This document shows positions 46,177 through 59,100 of a stretch of 64,000 bases of DNA, in pieces. Made by a program: the position numbers and the translations under genes. The DNA is from Monodelphis domestica (lineage: Eukaryota > Chordata > Mammalia > Didelphimorphia > Didelphidae): the NCBI RefSeq assembly GCF_027887165.1, contig NC_077234.1, positions 254,231,158 to 254,295,157 on the forward strand, given 5' to 3'. Under the pieces are notes generated by a model. The model did not search any database. It saw only the letters and a list, made by a program, of their open reading frames with translations, and was not told the DNA's origin. Each line of letters begins with the position of its first letter. Position 1 is the first letter of the stretch.

Positions 46177-46873
46177 TGTGAATTTCAAAATTATTCCACC
46201 CTAATCAGACCATTCTTTAGAAGATGTGATTTAGCTATTTCCTGATCAGTAACAATGGAGATACTTGGAATAACAGAATCAGGTCGGAAACTCTATATTC
46301 TTCACCCCACTCAGTTTAACAAGATTTTGAAGGTCTGCATCAAACTCAAGCTTTAATTATCTGAGGAGATGGCTTTCAACAGACATGTGCCAAAAAAAAA
46401 AAAAAGACAGACCTCTGGGCTGTCCTAAGTCAAGCTAAGTCCTCATTGGTAAAAATGAGATGCAGAAAAATGATGTAAAAACATCCATATAAGGCATGAC
46501 ACTTCCTGGCCCCTCCTCTTTCCCTGGAGAGATGACTCTGGCTGGCAGTGTGCTAAATGTTCCAACATCCTGGAGTGTTGGGTGGTAAGTTTTGCCCTAG
46601 AGCTGATCTCAGGTTTGGGCATCTTAGCTAAGCCTCTTTGGAGGTCAGGCTGATTCTTTCTTCCTTCACACTCAATACCTTACTTTCTAGATCTCCTATC
46701 TTCCTACCCAGTAGTAGCCCCTTCCTCTTTCTTCTTAAAATCTTCTCTACTGTATCAATTAAATCACCATAAAATTTGGCAGCTGACTTGGGTATTTTAT
46801 TATTTGGGATTTCCCTTGGTGACCACTTAAATTTAGATTTTTTTCAGTCTCAACCATAATTTCACCCTTTACA
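46177..46873 (+). repeat. Solo LTR with CTTG target duplication
   Basis: 697 bases, TGTGAATTTC ... CACCCTTTACA. CTTG at 46173-46176 and 46874-46877 is an exact 4-bp target duplication. TATA-like CATATAAGGCATGACACTTC near 46485. An A13 run lies at about 46391-46404. Near its 3' end it has TGGTGACCAC (46817-46826), resembling the ERV-B primer-binding site. No body remains, so the provirus was lost by LTR-LTR recombination. Confidence 0.85.
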
Positions 46874-46906
46874 CTTGTAAGCATTACCTTAATATTGATA
46901 TGGCTT

Positions 46907-47485
46907 TGTAATAGTTAAAATTGGTTTAGGTCAAATTACAAGTTATAAAAAGTTGCTGTGGTCACTGTTTATAAAAATTAACTTTTAAGTCACAAGGCTG
47001 TTAGTAACTTTAGTAGCTTCATTACAACAAGGTAGAGGTATTAAAGAGAAGGAAATGTAGGAAGGAGGTAGAAAATATTGCCTAGCTAAATACCTAAGTT
47101 GGGATCTGAGTGTTTCCAGACTGAAGTGTGAATCTGGATCAGAATTCAAAGTTTGAATTAGGAATCCAAACTCAGAAGCCACATCTGAAATGAGAATATG
47201 AAATTGGAATCTTAAATCAGAGTGCCTGACTTCCTTTTGGGTTTCACTTTATAAAGCACTTTTCTCCACCCAACAGTTCTCCCATGTCACAATCATAGTT
47301 CCTTAATTTGTCTAGCACTGCCCTGTGCAGTGGTTGTGGGATCCACTTCCAATCCTTGAAGTTGTGAAATTCCTTTTCTAGTAAAGTTTCTTCAAGTGCC
47401 TGATTAAGTGTGCAAGGAGGGGCATTCCAAGTTCTTGAATAATTAAGTTAAAATAAACAAAGGGAGTTTAAAATTCCCATTAACA
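46907..47485 (-). repeat. ERV-C 3' LTR
   Basis: On the minus strand it starts TGTTAATGGGAATTTTAA right after the polypurine-like CAGAGGGGGGT (47487-47497) and ends ACTATTACA at 46907, about 579 bases. TATA-like TTATAAAGTGAAACCC (rc near 47245-47255). Near the end it contains GTGACCAC (rc of 46958-46965). It begins only 30 bases from the solo LTR, in opposite orientation. Confidence 0.65.
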
Positions 47486-48840
47486 ACCCCCCTCTGATTT
47501 TATTGGGAGGCAATTATGTTGAAATCTCCCAGACTTACATGCCTAGTCTCCCCAATAAATCATTTCAAATAACCAGCTTATCCCTCTAAAGATCTTCTGA
47601 CTAAAGGTGCATACAATATTGCACTTTCTAAGAGGAAATTATAATTTGGTGATAAAAGGGAAATAAGAGAGAAAGAAAGAAAAAATAAATGATTGATAGG
47701 TGCATTGACAAAAAGCCAATTAGGGTATAATCTCCTTTTGCATAAGAGTTTACATTCAGAATAAATGATATCTTCCACCCCCTTCAGTTCAGTTCATTAT
47801 ATCCCAAAGTTCACTTCGGATCTTTTGATGTAGTGTATGGTTTCTGTAGGCATCCTTATCACACCTTATCCAAAAGATCTGCTTTCTTAATTTGGGGTAT
47901 TGGAGATTTTCTTTTTCTAAAATTTCTTTAAAAGATTTTTAAACCTTGGATTTTTGGATTAGTTTACAATCCCCCCAGAGGAGGGTGTTGACTAACAAAA
48001 GGATCACTCTAGGATACATGGCTAAGTTATGGGATATTTGAATCAATTGTCAAAAGAAAAAAAAATCAAAGACAAAAAATTAAATTTTGGGAAAGAAAAA
48101 AGTTAATAGATCAAAATCTTATGTATATATAATTATGAGTAAACAAGAATAAATCCATAGGTCCGTGAATCACTAATGAGTTTTAAATAAAATGATTTAT
48201 GTCCTACAAGCCTGTAGGACAATTGTAGCCACATAGCACTTTCTCGATAGTAGCCAGGACTACAGAAAATTGCCATACTGTAATGAGACAAAAAGGGGAC
48301 TAGATTCTGAGGTAAAAGGGGAATATAATTCCCTGTTCTTATTTTACCTTCTATCTCAGGTATAGGAGAACCAAAATGAAAGCCAAACTAAGGTACTTGT
48401 AGGAATCTGGCATGAGGAAATCCTGAGTCTGAATTGCTCAAACAACTGCTTCTTTGAGCCTCAAGAACGAGTCCTCTGTCTTGGTGCGGATTCTCATCAT
48501 TTCCACAGGGATTGTTTGTCTCCTTGACCTTGTGCTTCTTGGCATTGTACAATGGCTCTTTTGTTATCCTTTCTTCTGTAAGGAGACACAATTATTAATA
48601 AAAGTCCCATAATACTTAACAATCAATGATAGGTTTCCATTGTCTAAAGCATAGGTATTACAGATATTGTAAACATCCTTCAAAATCAAAAACATTAATA
48701 TTGATTCCATTTCCTTCAAGTACAAAACATGATAAGAAATAAAACCAAATATTCTATTGAAAATAAAAAAGAAAACAATAATAAAAAATTCAGTAATTCA
48801 ATGTGTCAACCAAAATAGTGTCCATCTTGTCTATGGAATT
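47486..48840 (-). pseudogene. ERV-C 3' region, no env seen
   Basis: Colinear with the ERV-A and ERV-B 3' regions. The minus strand has pyrimidine-rich DNA with TTTTTTATTTTCAATAG, then TGTCTCCTTACAG ending near 48583. This is followed by the frame 48591-48388, which includes ERITKEPLYNAKKHKVKETN and then NPHQDRGLV. Downstream parts share VWQFSVVLA-like sequence with ERV-A. I find no envelope motifs. Function unknown. Confidence 0.55.
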
Positions 48841-49266
48841 TTATAGTGGTGTTATTTTCAGTCCAGTCATAGGAGTATAGTTAATCAGTGTTGATAGGAG
48901 GTAACTGTTTTACATGTGAGCAATGAATCCAATAGTCCTTTTCTCCAACTTTGATAGTGGTTAGAGTTGTTAGCAGTACTTGAAACAGACCTTCCCAGGC
49001 AGTCTGAGTTCCTCCAGTGTGCTCAAAGTTTATTATGTACACCTTATCTCCTGGGTGTAGGTCATGGAGTAAGAAGTTCAGAGGTGCTGTTTATACTGCA
49101 GCTCCAGATTCATAGAGTTCTCACAATTTGATATGTAAGTGCTGTATGTATGAAGAAATCGAAATACCCCCCCCCCCATAGTAATGCTGTATATGCAGGA
49201 GAAAAAGGCTTAGCCAGTATGGAGGGATATCCAAAAAGCATCTCAAATGGTGATATGTATAGATCT
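48841..49266 (-). pseudogene. pol: ERV-C integrase C-terminus
   Basis: Minus strand: SPFEMLFGYPSILAKP (about 49235-49190) is the end of the integrase core; then LHDLHPGDKVYIIN and TQTAWEGLFQVLLTT (about 49070-48975) and KDYWIHCSHVKQLPP form the C-terminal DNA-binding (GPY/F-like) part, followed by a stop. Integrase inserts proviral DNA. A frameshift near the C-run at 49168-49178 separates the two parts. The wording resembles class I ERVs. The remainder of pol and gag is absent, replaced at 49267 by L1. Confidence 0.82.
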
Positions 49267-49740
49267 GATGGTGATGGAATATGATTTTACTGAAAGGAAT
49301 GATGAACTGGAGGATTTCTATGTGAACTAGAAAGACCTCAGGGAATTAATGCAGAGTGAAAGGAGCAGAACCAGGGGAACATTATACATGGAAACTGATA
49401 CATTACGGCACAATCAAATGTAATAGACTTTTCTTAGAGCAGCAATGATCCAGGACAATCCAGAAGAACTTATGAGAAAGAATGCTATCCACATCCAGAG
49501 AAAGAATGGTCAGAGTAGAAAAGCATTGATAAACATATGATCAATCACACCATTCAATGGGGATATGATTAGGGTTTTGTATTTAAAAGATCAATTTTGA
49601 ATAATGATAAATGTATAATCCAGTGGAATTGCTTCTCAATTCCAGGAGAAGGGAGGGAAGAAGGGTAAGAAAAAGCATGAGTCATGTAACAATAGAAAAA
49701 TATTCTAAATTAATAAGTATATTTTTATACTTAAAAGGGT
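49267..49740 (+). mobile_element. L1 3' end (ORF2 end, 3'UTR)
   Basis: GATGGTGATGGAATATGATT onward matches 59725-60130 (AATGATGAACTGGAGG, CAGAACCAGGGGAACATT, CAGTGGAATTGC). The 3'UTR has a G-rich GGAGAAGGGAGGGAAGAAGG. 5'-truncated; the tail is short. Confidence 0.85.
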
Positions 49741-50269
49741 AAAAAAATGTTCATCAATTTCCCATTGCTTATTTAATGAATTTCTTTACTGCTTTTCAAG
49801 GCCTTTCATTGCCTTAGTCAAACTCTATATTTTCACCCGTATTTCATATTACTCCACTCCATGCGTTCTACACATTTACCTATTTGAATTTTCTACAATT
49901 CCTGACTACAAACTGTTATCTTACTTCCCTCACTTTACTCAAGTTATTCTATGTTTTTTGTAATACCATCCCTCCCTTCTTTTGCATATTGAACACCATC
50001 AAATCCTTCTCCTTTTCCTATATTATACATGAATCCTTTATAACATATCCAGTTCTACCTAATATTTTCTAAATATAGCTATTTATGTGGGTTTCATATT
50101 AAAAATACACCTTATGTAAGTTTTGTAAATGAGTTCTGGCACATTTTTAAATAGACTTAAAAAATTCATGTTTGTCATAAATTCATTGAGGAAACATTCC
50201 TTAACAAAGTTTTTAGCATCTGTTCTGCAATTTACAATGATAGGTCTTTGAGGTGGGGCATTGAAAAAA
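49741..50269. other. No gene recognised
   Basis: Pyrimidine-rich AT DNA, possibly an old L2 remnant. Frames under 65 codons. Confidence 0.35.
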
Positions 50270-50495
50270 AATAGTAAGATATAGTGGATCCTGAACTGAC
50301 TGAGGACTTAGTAAGAATTGGATAAAAATCACATCTTTGATAGATAATGACTGTGTGATTCTGAGTAAATCTGCCCTACAATAGCTGCTTAATTGAAACA
50401 TCTGTTGAATTTATTTGAATTTGTATCCTATCCAGTGAGGAGCATAGCCTGTTTACAAATAAGCACTCAATAAATGTTTATTAACTTGATTTTGC
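50270..50495 (+). mobile_element. CORE-SINE / MIR-like remnants
   Basis: ATAATGACTGTGTGATTCTGAGTA resembles a SINE core; AAGCACTCAATAAATGTTTA near 50460 is the widespread 3' end of MIR/L2-type repeats. Confidence 0.5.
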
Positions 50496-51354
50496 TAATT
50501 ATACATGAAAATTGGCATAAACAACTTCTAATAATTAGCAAAATCTTGGGTATTTTAAGTTGTGGCTAATTAGAAGCTAACTAAATCACATATGTTATAT
50601 GCTTCTATCCAATTACCATGTAAAATGTCATTGTGCATAAGGTTTATGTGAATATTTTGAAGAATTGAATTAGTTTTCAGCTTTGGTTAGGGTCCTTTCC
50701 CCATTTTGTAATGAGGGATCAACAAGAGGAAGATGAGTAGAAACATGTCTCAACATACATACTATTCACTTGCCTTCAGGGATTGAGAAAGTGAATGAAT
50801 AAAATGTTTCTGTTGAGCTAACACATATGGGGGAGAACTTTTGTCCCAAGATTCATCTGCTTTCGGTCTTAGTAGTCATGGGTACATTACCAATCTCAAA
50901 AATAATATCCATATCCATTTATACAAGGAACTACATTTAGGGACATGGTCCCCCATTTTCTTAATATTCAATAGCAACCTTGTGCTAAAGTATGAGGATT
51001 TTGTATAAAACCAAAGCCTACAGAGGCTCCAATTTAAGTCTAAGACTACTGTAGGAAAAGTAATAAGCATTCATATGGAAGTTGAAATAAGGATAGAGAG
51101 AATGTAACATATGAGATACACAATGCACATAAAGTACAATCTCATGTACTTGGGTTGAAATTTTAAAATCAAAATGGATAAATATTCTTTTCTCAAAAAT
51201 AGATTTTAAAGGGTACCAAGATGTAACTAACCTTTTTAAAGTATTTTGGAAAATTAACTATAAACTAATAAGGACTGGGAAAAATGTAAAATTTCATGTT
51301 TGGAAACTTGTAAATCTAACCAATAGGATGACATATATTCAAAGGCATCAGAGG
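50496..51354. other. No gene recognised
   Basis: Unique-looking AT-rich DNA. Confidence 0.4.
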
Positions 51355-51622
51355 AAGGAGAAAATAACTATTTATTATATACCTACTATGCGCTATGTGC
51401 TATGTTAAATCTTTTATTAATGTTATCTTATTAAAATCCCACAACAACTTTATGAGATAGGTGCAATCATTAGACCCATTTTACAAGTGACTAAACTGAG
51501 GCAGTCAAGTTAAATGATTTGTTCAGCATCATAGAGCTCCCAGGCATCTGAAGCTGGATTTGATCTCAGGTCTCTGTGTCTTCAGCTTCAATGCTCTTTC
51601 CACACCATCCTCTAGCAGCTTT
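51355..51622 (+). mobile_element. MIR/THER-type SINE
   Basis: TTATTATATACCTACTATGC ... CCCATTTTACAAGTGACTAA ... GAGGCAGTCAAGTTAAATGA ... CAGGTCTCTGTGTCTTCAGC; typical MIR-family order. Confidence 0.8.
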
Positions 51623-51659
51623 TGGGTATATTTACCCAAAATGATTCATTGAACTTCTG

Positions 51660-52552
51660 GGTCATGTGACAAAGTGAGAAAGTAGATTTTTTTTTAATCT
51701 TCACCTTCTCTCAAAATTTTTCAAACTAAGAATAATGCTCATTGGTCAAAACAAAGAAAAGTTCTCAACCCAAGGTGCTAAGGAACCCAATAATTTTAAA
51801 GCCCTATGAATTAATTGAAAAGAAGTCTAATATTGTAAGGATGATATTGGGAATTGGGTTTTGTTCTATTAGTTTACAGATAAGAATTAGAGAAGCTGGC
51901 TTGAGAAAGAATTGGAATTTCAAACAGAGCTAAGACAGTGACAGTTTCAAGTCTTTTTTTTCTGTATGGCAGTTGGTCTCTGCCAGTTGACAGAGAGAGA
52001 CTCTCTCAGAGTTTTAGGAGCAGGTAATCTTTTCTCTCTCTCATCTCTGAGGTAGAAGGAAAGTAGGGAAAGACTTGAAGGTGCTAAGTGTTTTCTTTTT
52101 CCAACTTGGGAAACATCAATGACTATCTATTACTGTTTTCATAGATAGTTTATCTCTGAAAAGACCAAAGAAAGACCTGGTCTTTGGTTTGGACTCGGTG
52201 TCTATTAAAGTTCAGAGTCCTAACTTGGTTCTTTCTAAGACTCAGCCAGCTAGCCTTTTTAATTTTTATAAATTGAAGACCAATTAAGAAATATAAGGAT
52301 AATAGTGTTAGTCTAAGTGTAGAATAGGGAAATTTGGGTTAGTCAGATCAGGAAGGATCAGTGTAGCCTGTGGAAACAGGAGAAGCAGTTCCTTGTGGAA
52401 CCAGGGAGTTTTATTTGGGTAGAGTTAGAATCCCTTAGAGTTAGAAATACTTAATCGTTATATTTTTAATAAATATTTTATTTTTTATAACAAAAGTCTC
52501 TTTAGCATCCTTGAGCCTGGCCCTGAAGAAAAGTTCACTTTTGTGCTACAGT
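51660..52552 (+). repeat. LTR-like sequence, boundaries uncertain
   Basis: Ends TTTTGTGCTACA at about 52552 after an AATAAATATTTTATT polyadenylation-like site (about 52470). A possible start TGTGACAAAG at 51666 is preceded by GGTCA, and GTTCA follows the end, an imperfect 5-bp duplication. No retroviral genes. A composite of two repeats is also possible. Confidence 0.4.
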
Positions 52553-52777
52553 TCACTTATATAAACTAAAGATACTTTGTAAGCACAATAATCTGAGTTT
52601 ATAAACATATAATCAATTCATTGTCTATTAGTTTTAGTGTTTGTCTTTTATTTTTACAATATCCAAAGCACTCATTCAGTACTTTCCACCCAATCAGCCT
52701 CTGTATGCTGGAAAATTAGGACAACTTTAGAATGAATTTAGAGGGTTCTATTTCTGAATTAATAGTCTCTTTGAGTA

Positions 52778-53168
52778 CAGTCATCCCTCATTATATCCTG
52801 GTTCACTTATTGTGGCTTCACTGTATTGCAAGTTTTTTAGAAAAAATATATCTAATTCTGTATCAGGGAGTTATACATAGTAAGGACACTATTGGCTGAT
52901 GGAATGAAAGGCAACCAACCACAGCACTGTGTTCTGTATCCTTGGTGCTGATTATCAGAGTGAGTATATTTTAATGTGTGAGAAAGGCTTATATGAGAGT
53001 GGGAAGGGTTTATAAAGCCTTAATATATATATATATATATATACATATATATAATATATATATGTATATATATAATATATATATATAATAAAATAAATCT
53101 AAGACCTCTACTTTGAGGATTTTCACCTATCATGGGAGTTCTCTGGAATGATAGGTAAGGGATCACTA
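52778..53168. mobile_element. MITE, pogo/Tigger-like, copy 2
   Basis: CAGTCATCCCTCATTATATC at the left and AAGGGATCACTA at the right are inverted repeats, flanked by TA. Same length (391) and internal landmarks as 42501-42891 (CAGCACTGTGTTCTGTATCC, GAGAGTGGGAAGG). The centre has expanded into a (TA)n tract at about 53020-53093. Confidence 0.85.
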
Positions 53169-53879
53169 TATACAAGTCTCACCACCAACCACTCTACCCC
53201 CATATACTTCTGTGGGAAAAAGCAACAAAAGTCAATTTTAGTAAGTGATCATTTAGTACAGTGCTTGGCATATAGAGTTCTATATAAATATCCATTGTCT
53301 TCCTCCTTCTATTCTGAACTATGAAATAAGGAGAAATTCTCTGTAGGGGTCAATGTGACCACTTCTCTGCAGTGGTGCTCAACCAGACATTTAAGGAACA
53401 GATGGAACTGCAGGAGGACATTGTGTTATGTAAAAGCCCCACCACATCCAGGCCTAAAGGAAAGGGGATTAACAATCAGCTGAGGCCAGTTATAACATGA
53501 ATTGTCTGATTAAAATGAATCCCACAGCATTGGAAAAGATTCAGCCCTCAAGGGGAAAAAAGGGGAAAAGTAAACACTGAGGAAACATAAAGAAAAAAGA
53601 CTAGACGTACCAAAAATCTTGAGGAAGAAAACTCAGTTAACATCCTAGAGTACCAACAGATCAATTAACAAGGAAAACAAAAATATTAGAAGAGACTACA
53701 GACTCCATATCATGAAAACTAATCCAAAAACTATAAGCAAATATTGTAAGACAAAATAAAATAAATCAACATTTGATGAGACAGGATCCTGTGATTAGAT
53801 ATATGGGGATGAATGATCTTAGCTTTCCGGTGTTTGAAAAAATAAAGATCCCAGTTTTCAGAATAAAAACTCATGCACT
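53169..53879. other. No gene recognised
   Basis: A-rich in its right half; may contain the outermost 5'UTR of the L1 that follows. Confidence 0.4.
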
Positions 53880-54429
53880 TCCAGGTAAGCATGACAGCAG
53901 TCTAGATGTAGGACTCTTCCTCTCCTCAGCACCTACCAATATAGACTACCTCAAAAGACAAAAAACATATTCATATGAATGAACGGACTCTACAGTAGGG
54001 CGCAGCATTGAAGGTATGTGGGATTTGGGCATTTCCATACTATAAGGGGGCGAAAAAACTTCCACCAAAGTGTGAGCCGGTCTACCCTCCCCTACCCCAC
54101 CTATGGAGCCAGGGGCTGAGCCAGCATGCACTAGAATCAGTGAGTGAGCAAGGGGCACCTCTAGGTATTTGGCAGCTGACTAAGACCACCAAAGACCTAC
54201 CCCTGAGAGCAGCTAGACTTGAAACCCCAGCAGGTTGAAGAGCGCAGATCATGGGCACCTACAGGGAGATAGCACAGAGAAGGGCAGCAAATAGTAGAAG
54301 CTGCAGAGACTCAAGAGGTGACCTCAGGCAAAATCCTTACTCCTTAGCTCCATACACATTGAGACTGACATCCTCATTCAGATTTCTGACTGGAAAGGGA
54401 AGTAAAAACTACCATAGTGATTGCAACCA

Positions 54430-55320
54430 GTACCCAGGAACAACTTCCCAACACCAAGAAAAACAAGAAGGGGTTGACCCTGGATAATTTTTACGTAGGA
54501 AAAACCCAGACTACAGTGGAAATAGAAGAAATACAAATAAATGCACAAAAACCTTCCAAAAAATGGAAATTGGCCACAAGTTCTTGAAGAACTTAAATTG
54601 GAGCTTACCAAAAAGATGGAAGCCTTTTGGCAAGACAAGTGGGAAACAGTTCAAAAAGAAAATAACAGTTTAAAGGATAAGAATTCCCAATTGGAGAAAC
54701 AGCAGGAACACATGAAAAGAGGGAAAGAACAAACTGAAAAGGAAAATCAAAAGATTATAGCAGAAAATTAGGCTTTAAAGACCAGAAATGGACAATTGGA
54801 AGCCAATGATCTTGCAAAACAGCAATAATTAATAAAGCAAAGTCAAAAGACTGACAAAATAGAACACATAAAATATCTCACTGAGAAGATGATGGACCAG
54901 GAAAACCAATCCAGAAGAAACAATTTGAGAATCATTGGTCTACCTGAAAACCCAGAAAAAAACAAAAATCTTGACATCATACTACAAGAATTATCCAAGA
55001 AAACTGCCCAGATGTTCTTGAACAAAAGAGCAAAATAGACATTGAAAGAGTTCATAGAACACCCTATACACTAAATCCTCAAAAGTCAACTCCCAGGAAT
55101 GTAATTGCCAAATTCAAGAGATTCCAAGATAAGAAGAAAATATTACAAGAAGCCAAAAAGAGACAATTCAGATACCAAGGTACACCAATCAGGATTACTC
55201 AAGATCTGGAAGTTTCCATACTAAAGAACCACAAGACTTGGAATATGATATTCAGAAAGGCAAGAGAATTGAGTCCTCAACCAAGAATCAACTATCCATC
55301 AAACTGACTATACACTTCCA
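54430..55320 (+). pseudogene. L1 ORF1, broken
   Basis: L1 RNA-binding protein. The open piece 54541-54771 carries the coiled coil (ENNSLKDKNSQLEKQ); a stop follows IIAEN. Then come NNLRIIGLPENPEKNKNLD (about 54920-54980) and the C-terminal region with several frameshifts. The start is inferred by alignment with the copy at 40429-39465. Confidence 0.8.
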
Positions 55321-56101
55321 GGGGAAAGTGTGGGCACTCAACAAAATAGATGTCCATGTATTTTAAAAAAAAAACAGAACTAAGCAGAAAGTTTGATATC
55401 CAAACAAAGACCAAGAGAAAGATGAAAAGGTAAATAAGAAAGAGAGGGAAAAGGGATGGGATTTTTTTAAATTAAAATTTATTCTTTAAGGGCTTCAAAA
55501 AGATCAATTTTTTTTTATATTAATATGGGGGGAATAGTATTTGTAACTCTCAAAAACTATATTCACCATTGTAGTAATTAGAAGAATCATTCACAGGAAG
55601 AGACTGGGGTAATAAGTGGTATAAGATGATATGCAAAAAAAAAAGAAAAAGGAAAGGGGGAATTGAAGATGGCACCAAGAGAAATGTGAAGAAATAAGAT
55701 AAATAGAATAATCTGTATCAAAAACAGATACACATGGGAAGGGGAGGGGAGGAATACTCTTATAAGAAGGAGAGGAATAGGTAATACTTAAACCTTACTC
55801 TTAGTGAAATCAATTCTGAGAAGGAAGAGCATCTAGATCCATTGGAGTACTGAATTCTATCTTACCCCACAAGGAAAGTGAGAAGGGAAAACAAAGGGGG
55901 GTAGGGAAAGGAGTACAAAAAAATAAGGAAAGAGAGGGGGGAGGGAAATTAACAGAACCTAAAAAAAGAAGGGAACAAAAATTGAGGGGGCAGAAAGGGA
56001 AGCATCTCAAGGGTGGGGATAAGGGGGACTGATTAAAAGCAAACCACTGGTTTAAAACAATATAGCAAAAGAAGAAAGGACAAAACTGAGAGGATGTCAA
56101 G

Positions 56102-59100
56102 TGCTGGGGAAAACACAAGTGGCAATTGTAACTTTGAACATGAATGGGATGAATTAACTCATAAAATGAAAAAAAAAATAGGAGACTAGATTAGAAACCA
56201 AAATCCTACCAAATATTGTCTATAAGAAACACACATGAGGTGGGTAGACACTCACAAGGTTATAATTAAAGGTTGGAGCCAAATATATTGGGCCTCAACT
56301 GATAGAAAGAAGACAGGATTTGCAATCACGTTATCTGACAAAGCCAAAGTAAAAATCTGATGAAAAGGGACAGGAAACTAACTACATCCTGATAAAAGGC
56401 AGTATAGACAATGAGGAAATATCAGCAATCAACATGTATGCACCAAATAGTATAGCATCCAAATTTCTAAAGGAGATACTAGTGGAATTAAAGGAGGAAA
56501 TAGATAGTAAAACTATACTAGTGGGAGACCTGAACTTACCACTATCAAATTTAGATAAGTCAAATAAAAAATAAATTAAAAAGTGGTAAGAGATGTGAAT
56601 GGAATCTGAGAAAAATTAGAGTAAGTAGATATATAGAGAAAAATAAATAGGGATAAAAAGGAATACACCTTTTCAGCAGCACATGGTACATTCACAAATA
56701 CTGACCATGTACTAGGGCATTAAAAAATGGCAAAAATGCAGAAAAGCAGAAATAATAAATGCAACCTCTTCAGGTCATAAAACAATAAAAATAATAATCA
56801 GTAAGGGTACATGGAGAGCCAAATCAAAAATTAATTGGAAATTAAATAATACAATTCTCCAGATTCGGTTAGTTAGAGAACAAGTCATAGTAACAATTAA
56901 CAATTTCATTGAAGAAAATGACAATGATGAGACATTCTTTCAAAATCTATGGGATGCAGCCAAATCAGTACTCAGGGGGAAATTCATATCCCTGTGTTCA
57001 TTCATTAACAAATTAGAGAGAGCAGAGAGCAATGAATTAGACATGCAAGTAAAAAAATTGAAAGCAAATAAATTAAAAATCCACGGATGAAAAATAATTT
57101 AGAGATCCTAAAAATTAAGGGAGTAATTATTAAAATTCAAAGTCAAATAATTATTGATTTAATAAATAAGACTAGAAGCTGGTATTTTGAAAAAAGACAA
57201 ACAATAGACAAAGTACTGATCAATCTAATAAAAAAAATGTAAGAAGAAAACCAAATTAATAATATCCAAGATGGAAAGGGAGACCTCCCCTCTAATGAAG
57301 ATGAAATTAAGGCAATCATTAAAATTATTTTGCCCAAATATATGGCAACAAATATGGCAATCTAGGTGATATGGATGAATATTTTCAAAAATATAAATTG
57401 CCTAGATTAAAAGAAGAAGAAATAGAATTCTTAAATAATCCCATATCAGAAAAAGAAATTCAACAAACCATCAAAGAACTCCCTAAGAAAAAATCTCAAG
57501 GACCAGAGGGATTCACAAATGAATTCTATAAAACATCCAAAGAATAACCAATCCCAATACTATACCAAATATTTGACAGAATAAACAAAGAAGGAATTCT
57601 ATCAAATTCTTTTTATGACACATATGATGCTGATTCCAAAGCCAGGCTGATGAAAAACAAAGAAAACTATGAACCAATCATCTTAATGAATATAAATGTA
57701 AAAGTCTTAAATAAGATACTAGCAAAAAGACTCCAGCAAGTGATCATGATGGTTACTCATTATGATCAGTTGGAATTTATACCAGGAATGCAAAGATGGT
57801 TCAATATTAGGAAAACCATCCACATAACTGACCATATCAACAAGCAAACCAACAAAAATCATATTAATATGTCAATAGAATCCACTCCTATCGGAAACAC
57901 TAGAAAGTGTAGGAATAGAAGGACCTTTCCTAAAAATAATAAACAGTATATATCTAACACCATCATCAAACATCATCTGCAATGGGGATTAACTTGATGC
58001 ATTCCAAATAAGATCAGTAGTGAAACAAGGATGCCCATTTTTACCTCTATTATTTAACATTGTTCTAGAAATTCTAGCAGTAGCAATTAGAGAAGAAAAA
58101 GAAATTAAAGGTGTTAAAATTGGCAATGGGATAACCAAACTATCACTCTTTGTGGTTGATATGATGGACTACTTAAAGAATCCTAGGGAATCAACTAAAA
58201 AGCTAGTTGATATCATCAACAACTTTAGCAAACTTGCAGGATACAAAATAAACCCACATAAGTCATCATTATTTCTATATTAATCCAACACATCTCAGCA
58301 GCAAGAATTAGAAAGAGAAATTCCATTTAAACTCACCCCAGACAATATGAAATACTTAGGAATTTATCTGCCAAAACAAACACAGAACCTATGTGTACAC
58401 AACTACAAAACACTTTCCACACAAATAAAACTATATTTGTGCAATTAGAAAAACATTAACTTCTCATGGGTAGGATGAGCTAACATAATAAAAATGACCA
58501 TCCTACCCAAACTTATTTACTTATTTAGTGTCATACCCATCGAACTATCAAAAAACTTTTTTTCTGAATTAGGAAAAAAAAACATAATAATGTCCATTTG
58601 GAAGAACAAAAGATCAAGGATATCCAGGGAAACAATGAAAAAAATGCAAAAGAAGGGGGCCTTGCAGTACCAGATTTCAAACCATACTATAAAGCAGTGG
58701 GCATTAAAATAATTTGCTATTGGCTAAGAGACAGAAAGGGGGATCAGTGCAATAGGCTTGGGGTAAATGACTTTAGCAGGACAGTCTATGATAAACCCAA
58801 AGATCCCAGTTTTGGGGATCAAAATCCACTATTTTATAAAATCTGCTGGGAAAATTGGAAGACAGTGTGGGAGAGATGAGGTTTGGATGAACATCTCAAA
58901 CCCTACACCAAGATAAACTCAGAATGAGTGAATGACCTGAATATAAAGAAGAAAACTATGTCAAAACAAATAAGTCAATAAGTCAATAGGTGAACACAGA
59001 ATAGTATACATGTCAGATCGTTGGGAAAGGAAAGACATTAAGACCAAGCAAGAGTTAGAAAAAAATCACAAAATGTAAAATCAATAATTTTGATTACATC

